The position numbers were made by a program, and so were the translations under genes. This document shows positions 1 through 8,700 of a DNA stretch of 44,277 nt, in pieces. Within the stretch, counting starts at the first letter, position 1. Each line of letters begins with the position of its first letter. The DNA comes from Prevotella sp. (GTDB lineage Bacteria; Bacteroidota; Bacteroidia; Bacteroidales; Bacteroidaceae), in the NCBI GenBank assembly GCA_016285075.1, contig JAEEQB010000040.1:1-44277 (forward strand), read 5' to 3'. Under the pieces are notes generated by a model. That model was not told where the DNA came from and searched no databases. It saw only the letters and a program-made list of their open reading frames with translations.

Positions 1-50
1 TGTTTTAAGCGGTTGCAGGGCCAACTCCTGCGATTGACAACCTTGCGTTG

Positions 51-124
51 TCGGGATGAGGCGACTCGAACGCCCGACCCCTACGTCCCGAACGTAGTGC
101 GCTACCAACTGCGCTACATCCCGA
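51..124 (-). tRNA. tRNA-Pro (anticodon CGG)
   Basis: Read on the minus strand, the 74 bases fold as a full cloverleaf. The 7-bp acceptor stem is TCGGGAT with ATCCCGA, the D arm contains AGCGCAGTTGGTAGCGC, the anticodon stem is CTACG/CGTAG around the loop TTCGGGA, and the T arm contains GTTCGAGTC. Loop positions 34-36 are CGG, which reads proline codon CCG. The CCA end is not encoded. A -7-like promoter box lies about 20 bases upstream. Confidence 0.95.
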
Positions 125-145
125 ATGCTTTTTCTTAAGCGGCTG

Positions 146-153
146 CAAAGGTA
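146..153 (-). promoter_or_regulatory. -7 promoter box of the tRNA gene
   Basis: The minus strand reads TACCTTTG, a perfect match to the Bacteroidetes -7 consensus TAnnTTTG, 22 bases upstream of the mature tRNA 5' end. No TTTG is seen 19-21 bases further upstream, so only half of the promoter is recognisable. Confidence 0.5.
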
Positions 154-321
154 CGGCATTTTTTTGAATTACGTGCATTTTTCTTTGTATTTTTTTGATG
201 AGACGCAAAAATCAGCAGTCTTTTTTTAGTGTCAGAAGGTTCTTCTGCCTTGATTTGTAACTTTTCGGGATAAATTATTCACTTTTTTTCCCCGATGGGC
301 TTCTAATTCGAAATTTTTATC

Positions 322-329
322 TAAATTTG
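322..329 (+). promoter_or_regulatory. Possible -7 promoter box of the nrdD operon
   Basis: TAAATTTG matches TAnnTTTG and would start transcription about 60 bases before the nrdD ATG. There is no clear TTTG 19-21 bases upstream. I saw no pair of NrdR-type boxes between 200 and 399. Bases 125-398 otherwise hold only AT-rich sequence. Confidence 0.35.
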
Positions 330-398
330 CAAGCGGATTCACCTGCAAAGGTATGTCTATTTGAGGGAAATAATATCTTAACCTAATTAGAACCTATT

Positions 399-2639
399 AT
401 GATTCAGACAGTTGTAAAGCGCGACGGGCGCATTGTGGGATTCAACGAGCAGAAGATCATGGCTGCTATACGTAAGGCCATGCTCCACACCGACAAGGGT
501 GAGGACGAGCGATTGCTATATCAGATTACTGACCGAATAGCCGCCAAGGGCAGCGACCAGATGACCGTGGAGGAGATACAGGACTTGGTGGAGATGGAGC
601 TGATGAAGTCGAGCCGAAAGGACGTGGCTCAGAAATATATAGCCTACCGCAACCAACGCAGCATCGCCCGCAAGGCCAAGACAAGGGATGTGTTCCTGGA
701 TATCGTGAACATCAAGAATAATGATGTGACGCGCGAAAACGCTAATATGAATGCCGACACACCGGCAGGCATGATGATGAAGTTTGCAAGCGAGACCACC
801 AAGCCCTTTGTCGATGACTACCTGCTCTCCGAGGAGAGCCGCGATGCCGTGGAGCATAACTATCTGCATATTCACGATAAGGATTATTACCCCACGAAGT
901 CGCTCACTTGTGTGCAGCACCCATTGGATAATATCCTGAATTGCGGATTCATTGCCGGCCACGGGGCCTCACGTCCCGCAAAACGCATCGAGACGGCTTC
1001 GGTGCTGGCATGCATCTCGATGGAGTGTGCACAGAATGAGATGCACGGCGGACAGGCCATCCCGGCCTTCGACTTCTATCTCGCGCCCTACGTGCGGATG
1101 AGTTACATTGAAGAGCTGAAGGCTTTGGAGGAATTGAACGGTGAGAACTATAAGGAATTGTATGACGAGCCGCTGATGGACTATATCAAGAAGCCTCTTG
1201 ACGGTCTGACGGGCAAGGAACGTGCACAGCAGCATGCCATCAACAAGACCGTTGGACGTGTACACCAGGCCATGGAGGCGTTCATCCACAACATGAACAC
1301 CATCCACTCACGTGGCGGCAACCAGGTGGTGTTCTCTTCTATCAACTATGGTACTGATACCAGTGCCGAGGGACGCTGTGTGATGCGAGAGATTCTGCTC
1401 TCGACCTATGAGGGTGTGGGCAATGGCGAGACGGCCATCTTCCCTATACAGATATGGAAGAAGAAACGAGGAGTGAACTACTTGCCCGAAGACCGCAACT
1501 TCGATCTCTACCAGCTGGCATGTAAGGTGACTGCACGGAGGTTCTTCCCTAATTTCCTGAACCTCGATGCCTCGTTCAACCAGACTGACGAGTGGCATGC
1601 CGATGACCCTAAGCGCTACCTGCACGAGGTAGCCACCATGGGATGCCGCACCCGTGTGTTTGAAAACCGCTTCGGGCCGAAGACCAGCATAGGACGCGGC
1701 AACCTGAGCTTCTCTACTATCAACATTGTGAAGCTGGGCATTGAGTGCATGGATATAGAGGACAAGCAGAAACGCATCAACACGTTTTTTGCCAAACTCG
1801 ACCATATGCTGGAGGTAACAGCCAAGCAACTCGATGAACGGTTCCAGTTCCAGAAGACAGCCTTCGTCAAGCAGTTCCCACTGCTGATGCGCTCGTTGTG
1901 GATAGGTGCCGACAAGCTGGGGGCCAACGACACGATTGAATCCGTGATCAACCAAGGCACTCTGGGCATTGGCTTCATAGGATTGGCCGAATGCTTGGTA
2001 GCCCTTACCGGCAAGCACCACGGCGAGAGCGAGGAAGCCCAGGAGCTAGGACTGAAGATTGTGACCTACATGCGTGACAGGGTGAATGACTTCTGCGAAC
2101 GCTACCACCACAATTATTCTGTCCTCGCCACGCCCGCCGAAGGCCTCAGCGGCAAGTTCACGAAGAAGGACCGCAAGCAGTTTGGAGTGATTAAAGGCAT
2201 TACCGACCGTGACTATTATACCAATTCTAACCACGTGCCTGTCTATTACAAGTGTTCCGCACGCCATAAGGCCGAGGTGGAAGCCCCCTACCACAACCTG
2301 ACACGTGGCGGTCATATCTTCTACGTTGAGATTGACGGCGATGCTACTCATAACCCGCAGGTCATCATGAGCGTGGTAGACATGATGGACCGGCTGGACA
2401 TGGGCTATGGCAGTGTGAACCACAACCGTAATCGCTGTATGGACTGCGGCTACGAGAATGCTGCCGATCACCTGGAAGCCTGTCCAAAGTGCGGTTCGAA
2501 GAACATTGACAAGCTGCAGCGCATCACGGGCTACCTGGTAGGAACTACCGACCGATGGAACAGCGGCAAACTGGCTGAGCTGAACGACCGGGTGACGCAC
2601 ATAGACCACGGTTCGCAGGACATGTTTGGAAATAATTGA
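399..2639 (+). CDS. nrdD: Anaerobic ribonucleoside-triphosphate reductase (class III)
   Basis: This oxygen-sensitive glycyl-radical enzyme reduces ribonucleoside triphosphates to deoxyribonucleotides for DNA synthesis without oxygen. At 746 residues it has the usual class III length. Residues 3-90 form an ATP-cone regulatory domain (VVKRDGRIVGFNEQKI). The barrel contains the NCGFIAGHGASRP and MECAQNEMHGGQAIP segments typical of NrdD. Near the C-terminus four cysteines (C680, C683, C695, C698) form the zinc site, followed by the radical loop RITGYLVG with Gly711 as the expected radical site. It is the first gene of a plus-strand run that continues 16 bases later with a small membrane protein and two glycosyltransferases. 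The activase gene nrdG, commonly adjacent in Bacteroidales, does not follow and is not elsewhere in this window. Confidence 0.97.
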   Translation: MIQTVVKRDGRIVGFNEQKIMAAIRKAMLHTDKGEDERLLYQITDRIAAKGSDQMTVEEIQDLVEMELMKSSRKDVAQKYIAYRNQRSIARKAKTRDVFLDIVNIKNNDVTRENANMNADTPAGMMMKFASETTKPFVDDYLLSEESRDAVEHNYLHIHDKDYYPTKSLTCVQHPLDNILNCGFIAGHGASRPAKRIETASVLACISMECAQNEMHGGQAIPAFDFYLAPYVRMSYIEELKALEELNGENYKELYDEPLMDYIKKPLDGLTGKERAQQHAINKTVGRVHQAMEAFIHNMNTIHSRGGNQVVFSSINYGTDTSAEGRCVMREILLSTYEGVGNGETAIFPIQIWKKKRGVNYLPEDRNFDLYQLACKVTARRFFPNFLNLDASFNQTDEWHADDPKRYLHEVATMGCRTRVFENRFGPKTSIGRGNLSFSTINIVKLGIECMDIEDKQKRINTFFAKLDHMLEVTAKQLDERFQFQKTAFVKQFPLLMRSLWIGADKLGANDTIESVINQGTLGIGFIGLAECLVALTGKHHGESEEAQELGLKIVTYMRDRVNDFCERYHHNYSVLATPAEGLSGKFTKKDRKQFGVIKGITDRDYYTNSNHVPVYYKCSARHKAEVEAPYHNLTRGGHIFYVEIDGDATHNPQVIMSVVDMMDRLDMGYGSVNHNRNRCMDCGYENAADHLEACPKCGSKNIDKLQRITGYLVGTTDRWNSGKLAELNDRVTHIDHGSQDMFGNN

Positions 2640-2655
2640 CAATTGATATTTGAAG

Positions 2656-3198
2656 ATGAAGAAATTACTGGTTTTAGCCATCGTACTGCTCATTGCCGTT
2701 CTGATGGCACTCATTGTGCCCGACAAAGAGGCACACAAGGAGGCCATGATGAAGGCCATCAAGGAGTATGTGGACGAAGAGGCTACTGAGAAGTTCGGTG
2801 ACAACATATTGACGAAGATTGGCAAGAATGTTGTGACGAAGACCGTGGAGCTGGCGCTCAATTCGAAATTGAAAGTCAACAACTATGGACTCTTCAACAC
2901 CACCTCTGTACGTTATGACGGCAAGGATCAGATGCTGTCGGTAGGACTCTTCGGCACGGTGATCACCTTTGACAAGGAGATGTTACGCGAGAAGTTAGAG
3001 GAGGCCATGAATGCGAAGGAGGAAGCTGCCTCTGAAGAGGAAGCTGCCAAGCAGAGTGCCAAGGAACTGAAGGCACTGCAGAAAGAGCAGAAGAAACGCG
3101 AGAAGCAACTGGCCAAGGAACAGCGCAAACGCGAGAAGGAAGCCCGCCGCGAAGCAAAGCGGCGAGAAAAAGAAGCCCGCAAGGCAGCCAAACAGTAG
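2656..3198 (+). CDS. Small membrane-anchored protein with a charged coiled-coil tail
   Basis: The 180-residue protein starts at the ATG at 2656 (MKKLLVLAIV); an in-frame TTG two codons earlier is a less likely start. Residues 2-22 are a hydrophobic anchor or signal segment. Residues 25-110 form a small domain with the pattern VPDKEAHKEAM ... YGLFNTTSV ... VGLFGTVITF, which recalls the uncharacterised DUF4359-type proteins; I cannot confirm that family. From about residue 115 the chain is almost only K, R, E and A (repeats such as QRKREKEARREAKRREKEA), predicting a long charged helix or coiled coil. It sits 16 bases after nrdD and 10 bases before a GT4 gene, so it is probably co-transcribed with both. 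Function unknown. Confidence 0.7.
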   Translation: MKKLLVLAIVLLIAVLMALIVPDKEAHKEAMMKAIKEYVDEEATEKFGDNILTKIGKNVVTKTVELALNSKLKVNNYGLFNTTSVRYDGKDQMLSVGLFGTVITFDKEMLREKLEEAMNAKEEAASEEEAAKQSAKELKALQKEQKKREKQLAKEQRKREKEARREAKRREKEARKAAKQ

Positions 3199-3208
3199 CA
3201 GGAAGCAC

Positions 3209-4513
3209 ATGAGAGTACTCATTGTCAACACAAGCGAGAAGGCCGGGGGTGCCGCTGTGGCAGCAGGACGCCTGATGGAAGCACTGAACAACAATGGCGT
3301 GAAGGCCAAGATGTTGGTGCGCGACCGGGCTGTGGCCAATATCTTGCAAGACAAGGCAATGAGTGAAAGACTTACTGTTGTAGGAATCGGAAACAGCTGG
3401 TATCGGCAGTGGCCTTTCGTATGGGAACGGCTGGTCGTGTTCTTCCGACTGCATTTCTCCCGAAAGCACCTGTTCGACATTGACATTGCCAATGCAGGCA
3501 TCGACATTACCCATCTGCCGGAGTTCCGCGAGGCTGATGTCATCCACCTGCATTGGATCAACCAGGGAATGCTTTCGTTAGGAGGCATACGACGTATCCT
3601 TCAGAGCGGAAAGCCAGTTGTGTGGACGATGCACGACATATGGCCTGCCACCGCTATCTGCCACCTCACCCTCGACTGCCACCGCTACAGGAACCAGTGC
3701 GGTTTTTGCTGGTATCTGCCTGGAAACGGCACCAAGAACGACCTTGCCGCCAAGGTATGGCAGAAGAAAAAGATGCTGCTGGCCAGTGGCTCTATCAGCT
3801 TCGTAGCCTGCAGCCGGTGGCTGGCTTCTGAAGCCAGCCAGAGTGCTTTGCTGGCCGGACAGAAGATTTCCAATATTCCCAACCCCATCAACACCCGTGT
3901 GTTCCGTCCGGCAAGTCAGGCTGAGACACGTCAGCAATTAGGGCTTCCTGCCACCGGACGGCTTCTGCTGTTTGTCTCACAAAGGGTGACCAACCGATAT
4001 AAAGGAATGGACTACCTGGCTGAGGCCTGCCAGCAATTGGCTCAACAATATCCCGACATGGTGAAAGATACTGGCGTCATCATCCTTGGCGGACATGCTG
4101 AGGAGGTGGGCCATCTGCTACCTTTTAAGACCTACCCCTTGGGCTATGTCAGCGATGAGCATCAGATAGTCAAAGTATATAATGCCGCCGATGTCTTTGT
4201 ACTGCCATCACTGTCAGAGAATCTGCCCAACACCATCATGGAGGCGATGGCATGCGGTGTGCCCTGCGTAGGATTCAAAGTGGGAGGCATACCGGAGGAG
4301 ATCGATCACCAGAAGAACGGCTATGTGGCTACCTACCGTGATGCTGCCGACCTGGCCCGTGGCCTTCGCTGGGTGCTCTATGATGCCAATCGTGAAGCCC
4401 TAAGTCAGGCTGCCCTGTCGAAGGTTCACCGATACTACTCTCAGCAGAGCGTGGCCTTGAAATATACAGAAATCTACAACGAAGCCATCGCCCGACAGCA
4501 CTATAAGATATGA
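3209..4513 (+). CDS. Glycosyltransferase family 4 (GT-B fold)
   Basis: This 434-residue enzyme should transfer a sugar from an activated donor to a growing surface glycan at the cytoplasmic face of the membrane. The N-terminal Rossmann half begins MRVLIVNTSEKAGGAAVAA, where the glycine-rich loop is typical. A cysteine-rich segment around residues 145-175 (MHDIWPATAICHLTLDCHRY, then CGFCWYLPG) is a hallmark of a Bacteroidales GT4 subgroup. The donor-binding half contains LPSLSENLPNTIMEAMACGV, with the two glutamates of the E-x7-E motif, followed by GGIPEEI. It overlaps the next gene by four bases (ATGA), which implies translational coupling. Donor and acceptor cannot be told from sequence. Confidence 0.9.
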   Translation: MRVLIVNTSEKAGGAAVAAGRLMEALNNNGVKAKMLVRDRAVANILQDKAMSERLTVVGIGNSWYRQWPFVWERLVVFFRLHFSRKHLFDIDIANAGIDITHLPEFREADVIHLHWINQGMLSLGGIRRILQSGKPVVWTMHDIWPATAICHLTLDCHRYRNQCGFCWYLPGNGTKNDLAAKVWQKKKMLLASGSISFVACSRWLASEASQSALLAGQKISNIPNPINTRVFRPASQAETRQQLGLPATGRLLLFVSQRVTNRYKGMDYLAEACQQLAQQYPDMVKDTGVIILGGHAEEVGHLLPFKTYPLGYVSDEHQIVKVYNAADVFVLPSLSENLPNTIMEAMACGVPCVGFKVGGIPEEIDHQKNGYVATYRDAADLARGLRWVLYDANREALSQAALSKVHRYYSQQSVALKYTEIYNEAIARQHYKI

Positions 4514-5319
4514 TTACCATCACTTACGTTACCATTACCTATAATGCCGAGGCAGTGCTTCAGTCCACTCTCGACAGTGTGGTCTGTCAGGACTATCCCT
4601 ACATAGAGCACCTTATAATAGATGGCGCTTCCACCGACAGCACACTTCAGTTGGTTGATCAATACATAGCACGCAACAATGCTTTCACTACTGACGGTGT
4701 TTCCTTGGAAGGAGGAGGAGGCGGAGGACACAAGGTGCTTGTTAGCTCGGAACCCGATGGCGGTATCTACGACGCCATGAACAAAGGCCTCCGTTCTGCC
4801 ACAGGCGACTATATCTGCTTCCTTAATGCCGGTGACACCCTGCCCACTGCCGATACTGTTTCAAGGATAGTCGATGCAGTAACTGCCCTTCCCGCCCTTC
4901 CCGCCGTGCTCTATGGAAACACTGATATCGTGGATTCCGAAGGACGATTCCTGCATCACCGTCGTCTTCAGCCACCAAAACAACTGTCGTGGAAGTCGTT
5001 CAGGCAGGGCATGCTTGTTTGCCATCAGGCTTTCTATGCCCGTACCGACTTTGCCATAGCTACCCCTTACGACCTGCAGTACCGATTTTCTGCCGATGTA
5101 GATTGGTGCATCCGCGTGATGAAAGCCGCCGCCAAGGAGGATGTACCCTTGCTAAACCTTCACATGACGGTGGCTAATTATCTGCAGGAAGGAGCCACCA
5201 CCCGGAATCACCGTGCCTCGCTCATGGAACGCTTTCACGTCATGCGCCGTCACTACGGTCTCATCACCACCTTGGCCATGCACTGCTGGTTCGTATTCCG
5301 GGCAGTTAAAAATGAGTAA
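4510..5319 (+). CDS. Glycosyltransferase family 2 (WcaA/WcaE-like, GT-A fold)
   Basis: This 269-residue protein has the GT2 nucleotide-sugar fold. Residues 2-45 carry the start of the fold (ITYVTITYNAEAVLQSTLDS, then DGASTDSTL). Around residues 79-100 SEPDGGIYDAMNKGLRSA and FLNAGDTL provide the donor and metal-binding region; the usual DxD is represented by the NAGD segment, as in WcaE-like enzymes. Between the first helix pair and the SEPDGG motif lies an unusual glycine run (EGGGGGG) encoded by a GGA/GGC triplet run at 4708-4728; relatives normally have only a short link there. The start overlaps the upstream GT4 stop. It is the last gene of the run; the 22-bp repeat array follows. Confidence 0.9.
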   Translation: MITITYVTITYNAEAVLQSTLDSVVCQDYPYIEHLIIDGASTDSTLQLVDQYIARNNAFTTDGVSLEGGGGGGHKVLVSSEPDGGIYDAMNKGLRSATGDYICFLNAGDTLPTADTVSRIVDAVTALPALPAVLYGNTDIVDSEGRFLHHRRLQPPKQLSWKSFRQGMLVCHQAFYARTDFAIATPYDLQYRFSADVDWCIRVMKAAAKEDVPLLNLHMTVANYLQEGATTRNHRASLMERFHVMRRHYGLITTLAMHCWFVFRAVKNE

Positions 5320-5366
5320 ATAGAGTTTCGGGAATTCTGACGTTTCTCTTGCTTGGTTGTTTCTCT

Positions 5367-5598
5367 CTTACTAGCAGAGTGGCGTTCACTTACTAGCAGA
5401 GTGGCGTTCACTTACTACCAGAGTGGCGTTCACTTACTACCAGAGTGGCGTTCACTTACTATCAGAGTGGCGTTCACTTACTATCAGAGTGACGTTCACT
5501 TACTAGCAGAGTGGCGTTCACTTACTAGAAGAGAATCGTTCTCTGGCTTGGATCGTGACGTTCGATTGCTTGGATCTCAGCCTTGGACTGCTTGAAGA
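5367..5598. repeat. 22-bp tandem repeat array, decaying at its 3' end
   Basis: Seven near-identical copies of a 22-bp unit (CTTACTAGCAGAGTGGCGTT plus CA) run from 5367 to 5520, followed by a diverged copy at 5521-5542. The array then keeps the same 22-bp register through at least three degenerate units starting at 5533, 5555 and 5577 in the rotated frame (GAATCGTTCTCTGGCTTG, GTGACGTTCGATTGCTTG and a weaker one). Differences between copies are mostly at one position (ctaG/ctaC/ctaT). The period is not a multiple of three, so no reading frame carries a repeated peptide. Together with the promoter at 5730-5761 it fills the 470-base gap before the CotH gene. Confidence 0.95.
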
Positions 5599-5729
5599 GA
5601 AACGCTCCGTCCGACGGTGCAAGACCTCCGCGAAGCACTTGGGCACCTATGGAACGCTAGGAAACGACCGCTCGGCGATGAAGGAGACGTTTTACTTCCA
5701 GAGATCTTCCGAAACTTCTGTTAATAAAA

Positions 5730-5761
5730 TTTGGTGTTTTGCCTGCTTCTTTGTACCTTTG
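5730..5761 (+). promoter_or_regulatory. Promoter of the CotH/lamin-tail gene
   Basis: TTTG at 5730-5733 and TACCTTTG at 5754-5761 are separated by 20 bases, a full match to the Bacteroidetes primary sigma consensus TTTG-N19-21-TAnnTTTG. Transcription should start near 5768, about 22 bases before the ATG at 5791. Confidence 0.75.
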
Positions 5762-5790
5762 CACACGAAATACTAATTACACCTGAGAAG

Positions 5791-8700
5791 ATGAATATAA
5801 GGACTTTAGTTTGTATAGCGGCTTGTTTGCTGACCACTCTGACGGTCAGTGCCGAAAAGGTATGGTCGGACGTGACCAATCGATACATCCAGAACCCACA
5901 GTTCACTGGAAACAACAAGGAAGGCTGGCTGTGGGAAAGCAATGCCTCAACACAGGAAGTGAGGGTGGAGTGCATTAGTTTCTATAATGGCAATTATGAC
6001 TTGCACCAACAGTTGCGCGGGTTGTTAAAGGGACATTACCGCCTGAGCGTACAGGGATTCTATCGCATGAGCGACAATTCCGTAGCCTTTGCCGCTCATC
6101 AGGGTGGGACGGAGAGCATCACGGCTTCACTTTATGCCGGCGGTGCGGAGAAGAAGTTGGCTAGCCTTTATTCGGCCTCGCTCAACTACAATGCTGCCAA
6201 TCGCTGTTATGAGAATGGAGGAAAGTATTACCCCGACGGGAAGGAAGCTGCACTGGCTGCCTTTGATGAAGGTTTTTATTGGAACGAGATAGAGTTTGAC
6301 GCAGAAGGCGACGTGATGATAGGTGTCAGGTGCAGCGACTACCAAAGTACTAATTACACCGTGCTAGACAACTTCAAGCTGGAGTATTACGGGGAATTGG
6401 TTAAGGTGAGTAACATCACCCTTTCAGCACCGCAGACGCAGTTGTTTGTTGGTGAGCAGGTTCAGATGTCAGCCACCATCACTCCTGCCAATGCCACTGT
6501 GACCTCGGTGAAATGGTCGTCCAATAATACGAAGGTAGCTGTAGTCAGTTCGGACGGTGTGGTAACTGCTAGGAGCAAGGGCAATGTCATCATCTCAGCA
6601 ACGGCCACTGACGGTTCTGGCAAGCAGGGAAAGCTGATGCTGCTTGTCACCGATAATGAGGCGGAGCCTGGTTCCCTGGTCATCAATGAAGTGATGGCTT
6701 CCAATGTGGATCAGTTCCTTAGTCCGGCCTTCAATTTCGACGGGTGGATAGAACTGTATAATCCCACTGACCGGCCTGTGAGCCTGGTGGGCTTGAGGGT
6801 CAGTGATCCCACTAACGGAGAAGGTCCGTGGACCATGCCCCTTTCCATGGGAATTGTTCCGGCAAAGGGCTTCCGAACAGTTTGGTTCGACTCTAACGGC
6901 ATTGCTTCCCAAAATGCGCCGTTCAAGCTGGATACCGATGGCGGGTCTATCCTGTTGACAAATAGTGACGGTGAAGAGATTGCCCGTGAAGTATATCCTG
7001 CTTCCTACGAACGCACCAGCTATGCTCGTACTACTGACGGAGGCGACACCTGGGGAGTGACCAATACCCCTACACCCGGAGAGACGAACGCTGGCATCAA
7101 GGTGTTTACCCGTCAGTTGGCAGCACCCGTGGTGAACCAGCCTTCACAACTGTTTAACGGAGCGTTGAGCGTCAGTGTCGACATTCCTGCAGGTGCAATA
7201 CTGCGCTATACCATCGACAGCTCGCTTCCTACAGAAGAGAGTAATCGGAGCCGGGACGGACAGTTCCGGATTAACGAGAACACCTGCCTGCGCCTGCGTC
7301 TCTTTGCCAATGATGCCCTGCCATCGCCTGTGACTACCCGGTCCTATATTGTCCGTGACCAGGACTACTACCTGCCTGTCGTCTCTGTGGTCTCTGACTG
7401 GGATTTCCTTTACAGCACGGAGTTTGGTGTGATGGCAAAAGGTCCTAACGGACGGCCAGGAAACGGGCAAAGCGACAAATGCAATTGGAACATGGATTGG
7501 GAGCGCCCTGTGAACTTCAGCTATATTGATGCCAACGGCGAGATGGTACTCAATCAAGATGTGAACCTGGAGATGTGTGGCGGATGGAGCCGTGCCTGGG
7601 AACCTCATTCCTTCAAGCTGAAAGGAAGTAAGGAAATGGGCGGTGACAAGAATCTGCCCTACCCCTTCTTTGAACAGAAGCCCTACATCCGCAATCGCAC
7701 GTTGCAGATTCGTAATGGCGGCAATGACAACACTTGCCGTTTCAAGGACCCGTCGTTGCAGTATATCATTGAGAGCTCAGGTCTGAACATTGACTGTCAG
7801 GGCTATCAGCCTGTACATGAGTTTATCAACGGTGAATATATTGGCGTGCTCAATGTGCGTGAACCCAACAACAAGCATTATGTCTATGCCAACTACGGTT
7901 GGGACGAAGAAGAGATAGACCAGTTCGAGATATCGCCAGACTCCAACTATGTGCAAAAGTGCGGAACGGCCGATGCCTATGAAGATCTGCTGGCATTGTC
8001 GGCCAACGCTGCCGATCCTGTCACTTATAACGAAATCCGTACACATCTGTTAGACATTGACGCGTACATTAATTATATGGCCATCGAACTGTATCTGGGC
8101 AATAATGACTGGCCGAAGAACAACATCAAAGGATTCCGCCATCGTGACGACGGAAAGTTCCGCTTCGTTGTATTCGACCTTGACCATTCGTTCAATTCCA
8201 ACAGTTCCTTCTCAGATTTCTTCGGCAAGGAGGTATGGACTTTTGACCAGCTCTATCCTTCCGGCAACAGGATCAGGGAAACCATCACTTTTGTGACGCT
8301 GTTCAAGAACCTGCTGAAGAACGATGACTTCCGTCGACAGTTTATTGATGCATACTGCCTGATTGGTGGTAGCGTCTTAGAAAAGACCCGTTCTGCCGCC
8401 ATCATCGACAAACTGCTAAAAAGGGTGGAGCCAGCCATGAATATGGAAGGATACTGGAGCTGGAATGGTTTTGTGCCCAACTCTGCATCAAGTACTGCCA
8501 ACGAAGTGAAGAGCAAGCTGAACAACAGACTCACAACAGCCATCAATGCCATGAAGGGCTACACGGCTTTAAAACTTCAGAACACCAGTGCACAGCGTGC
8601 TACCTTGAAGAGTAATGTGAATGGCGCCCGCATCTTCGTCAATGGCCAGATGGTGCCTACGGGTGCCTTCGACGGCCAGTTGTTCCCACCTGTGAAGTTC

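Noticed and set aside
2046..2882. 278-codon minus-strand ORF over the nrdD end
   Set aside because: It is the antisense shadow of nrdD and the following gene, with no protein motif of its own.
5367..5542. Possible CRISPR array
   Set aside because: The 22-bp units are directly adjacent with no unique spacers, and there are no cas genes in the window.
5353..5595. 80-codon ORF across the 22-bp array
   Set aside because: The repeat period is not a multiple of three, so the apparent peptide repeats come from three frames in turn; it is an artefact of the array.
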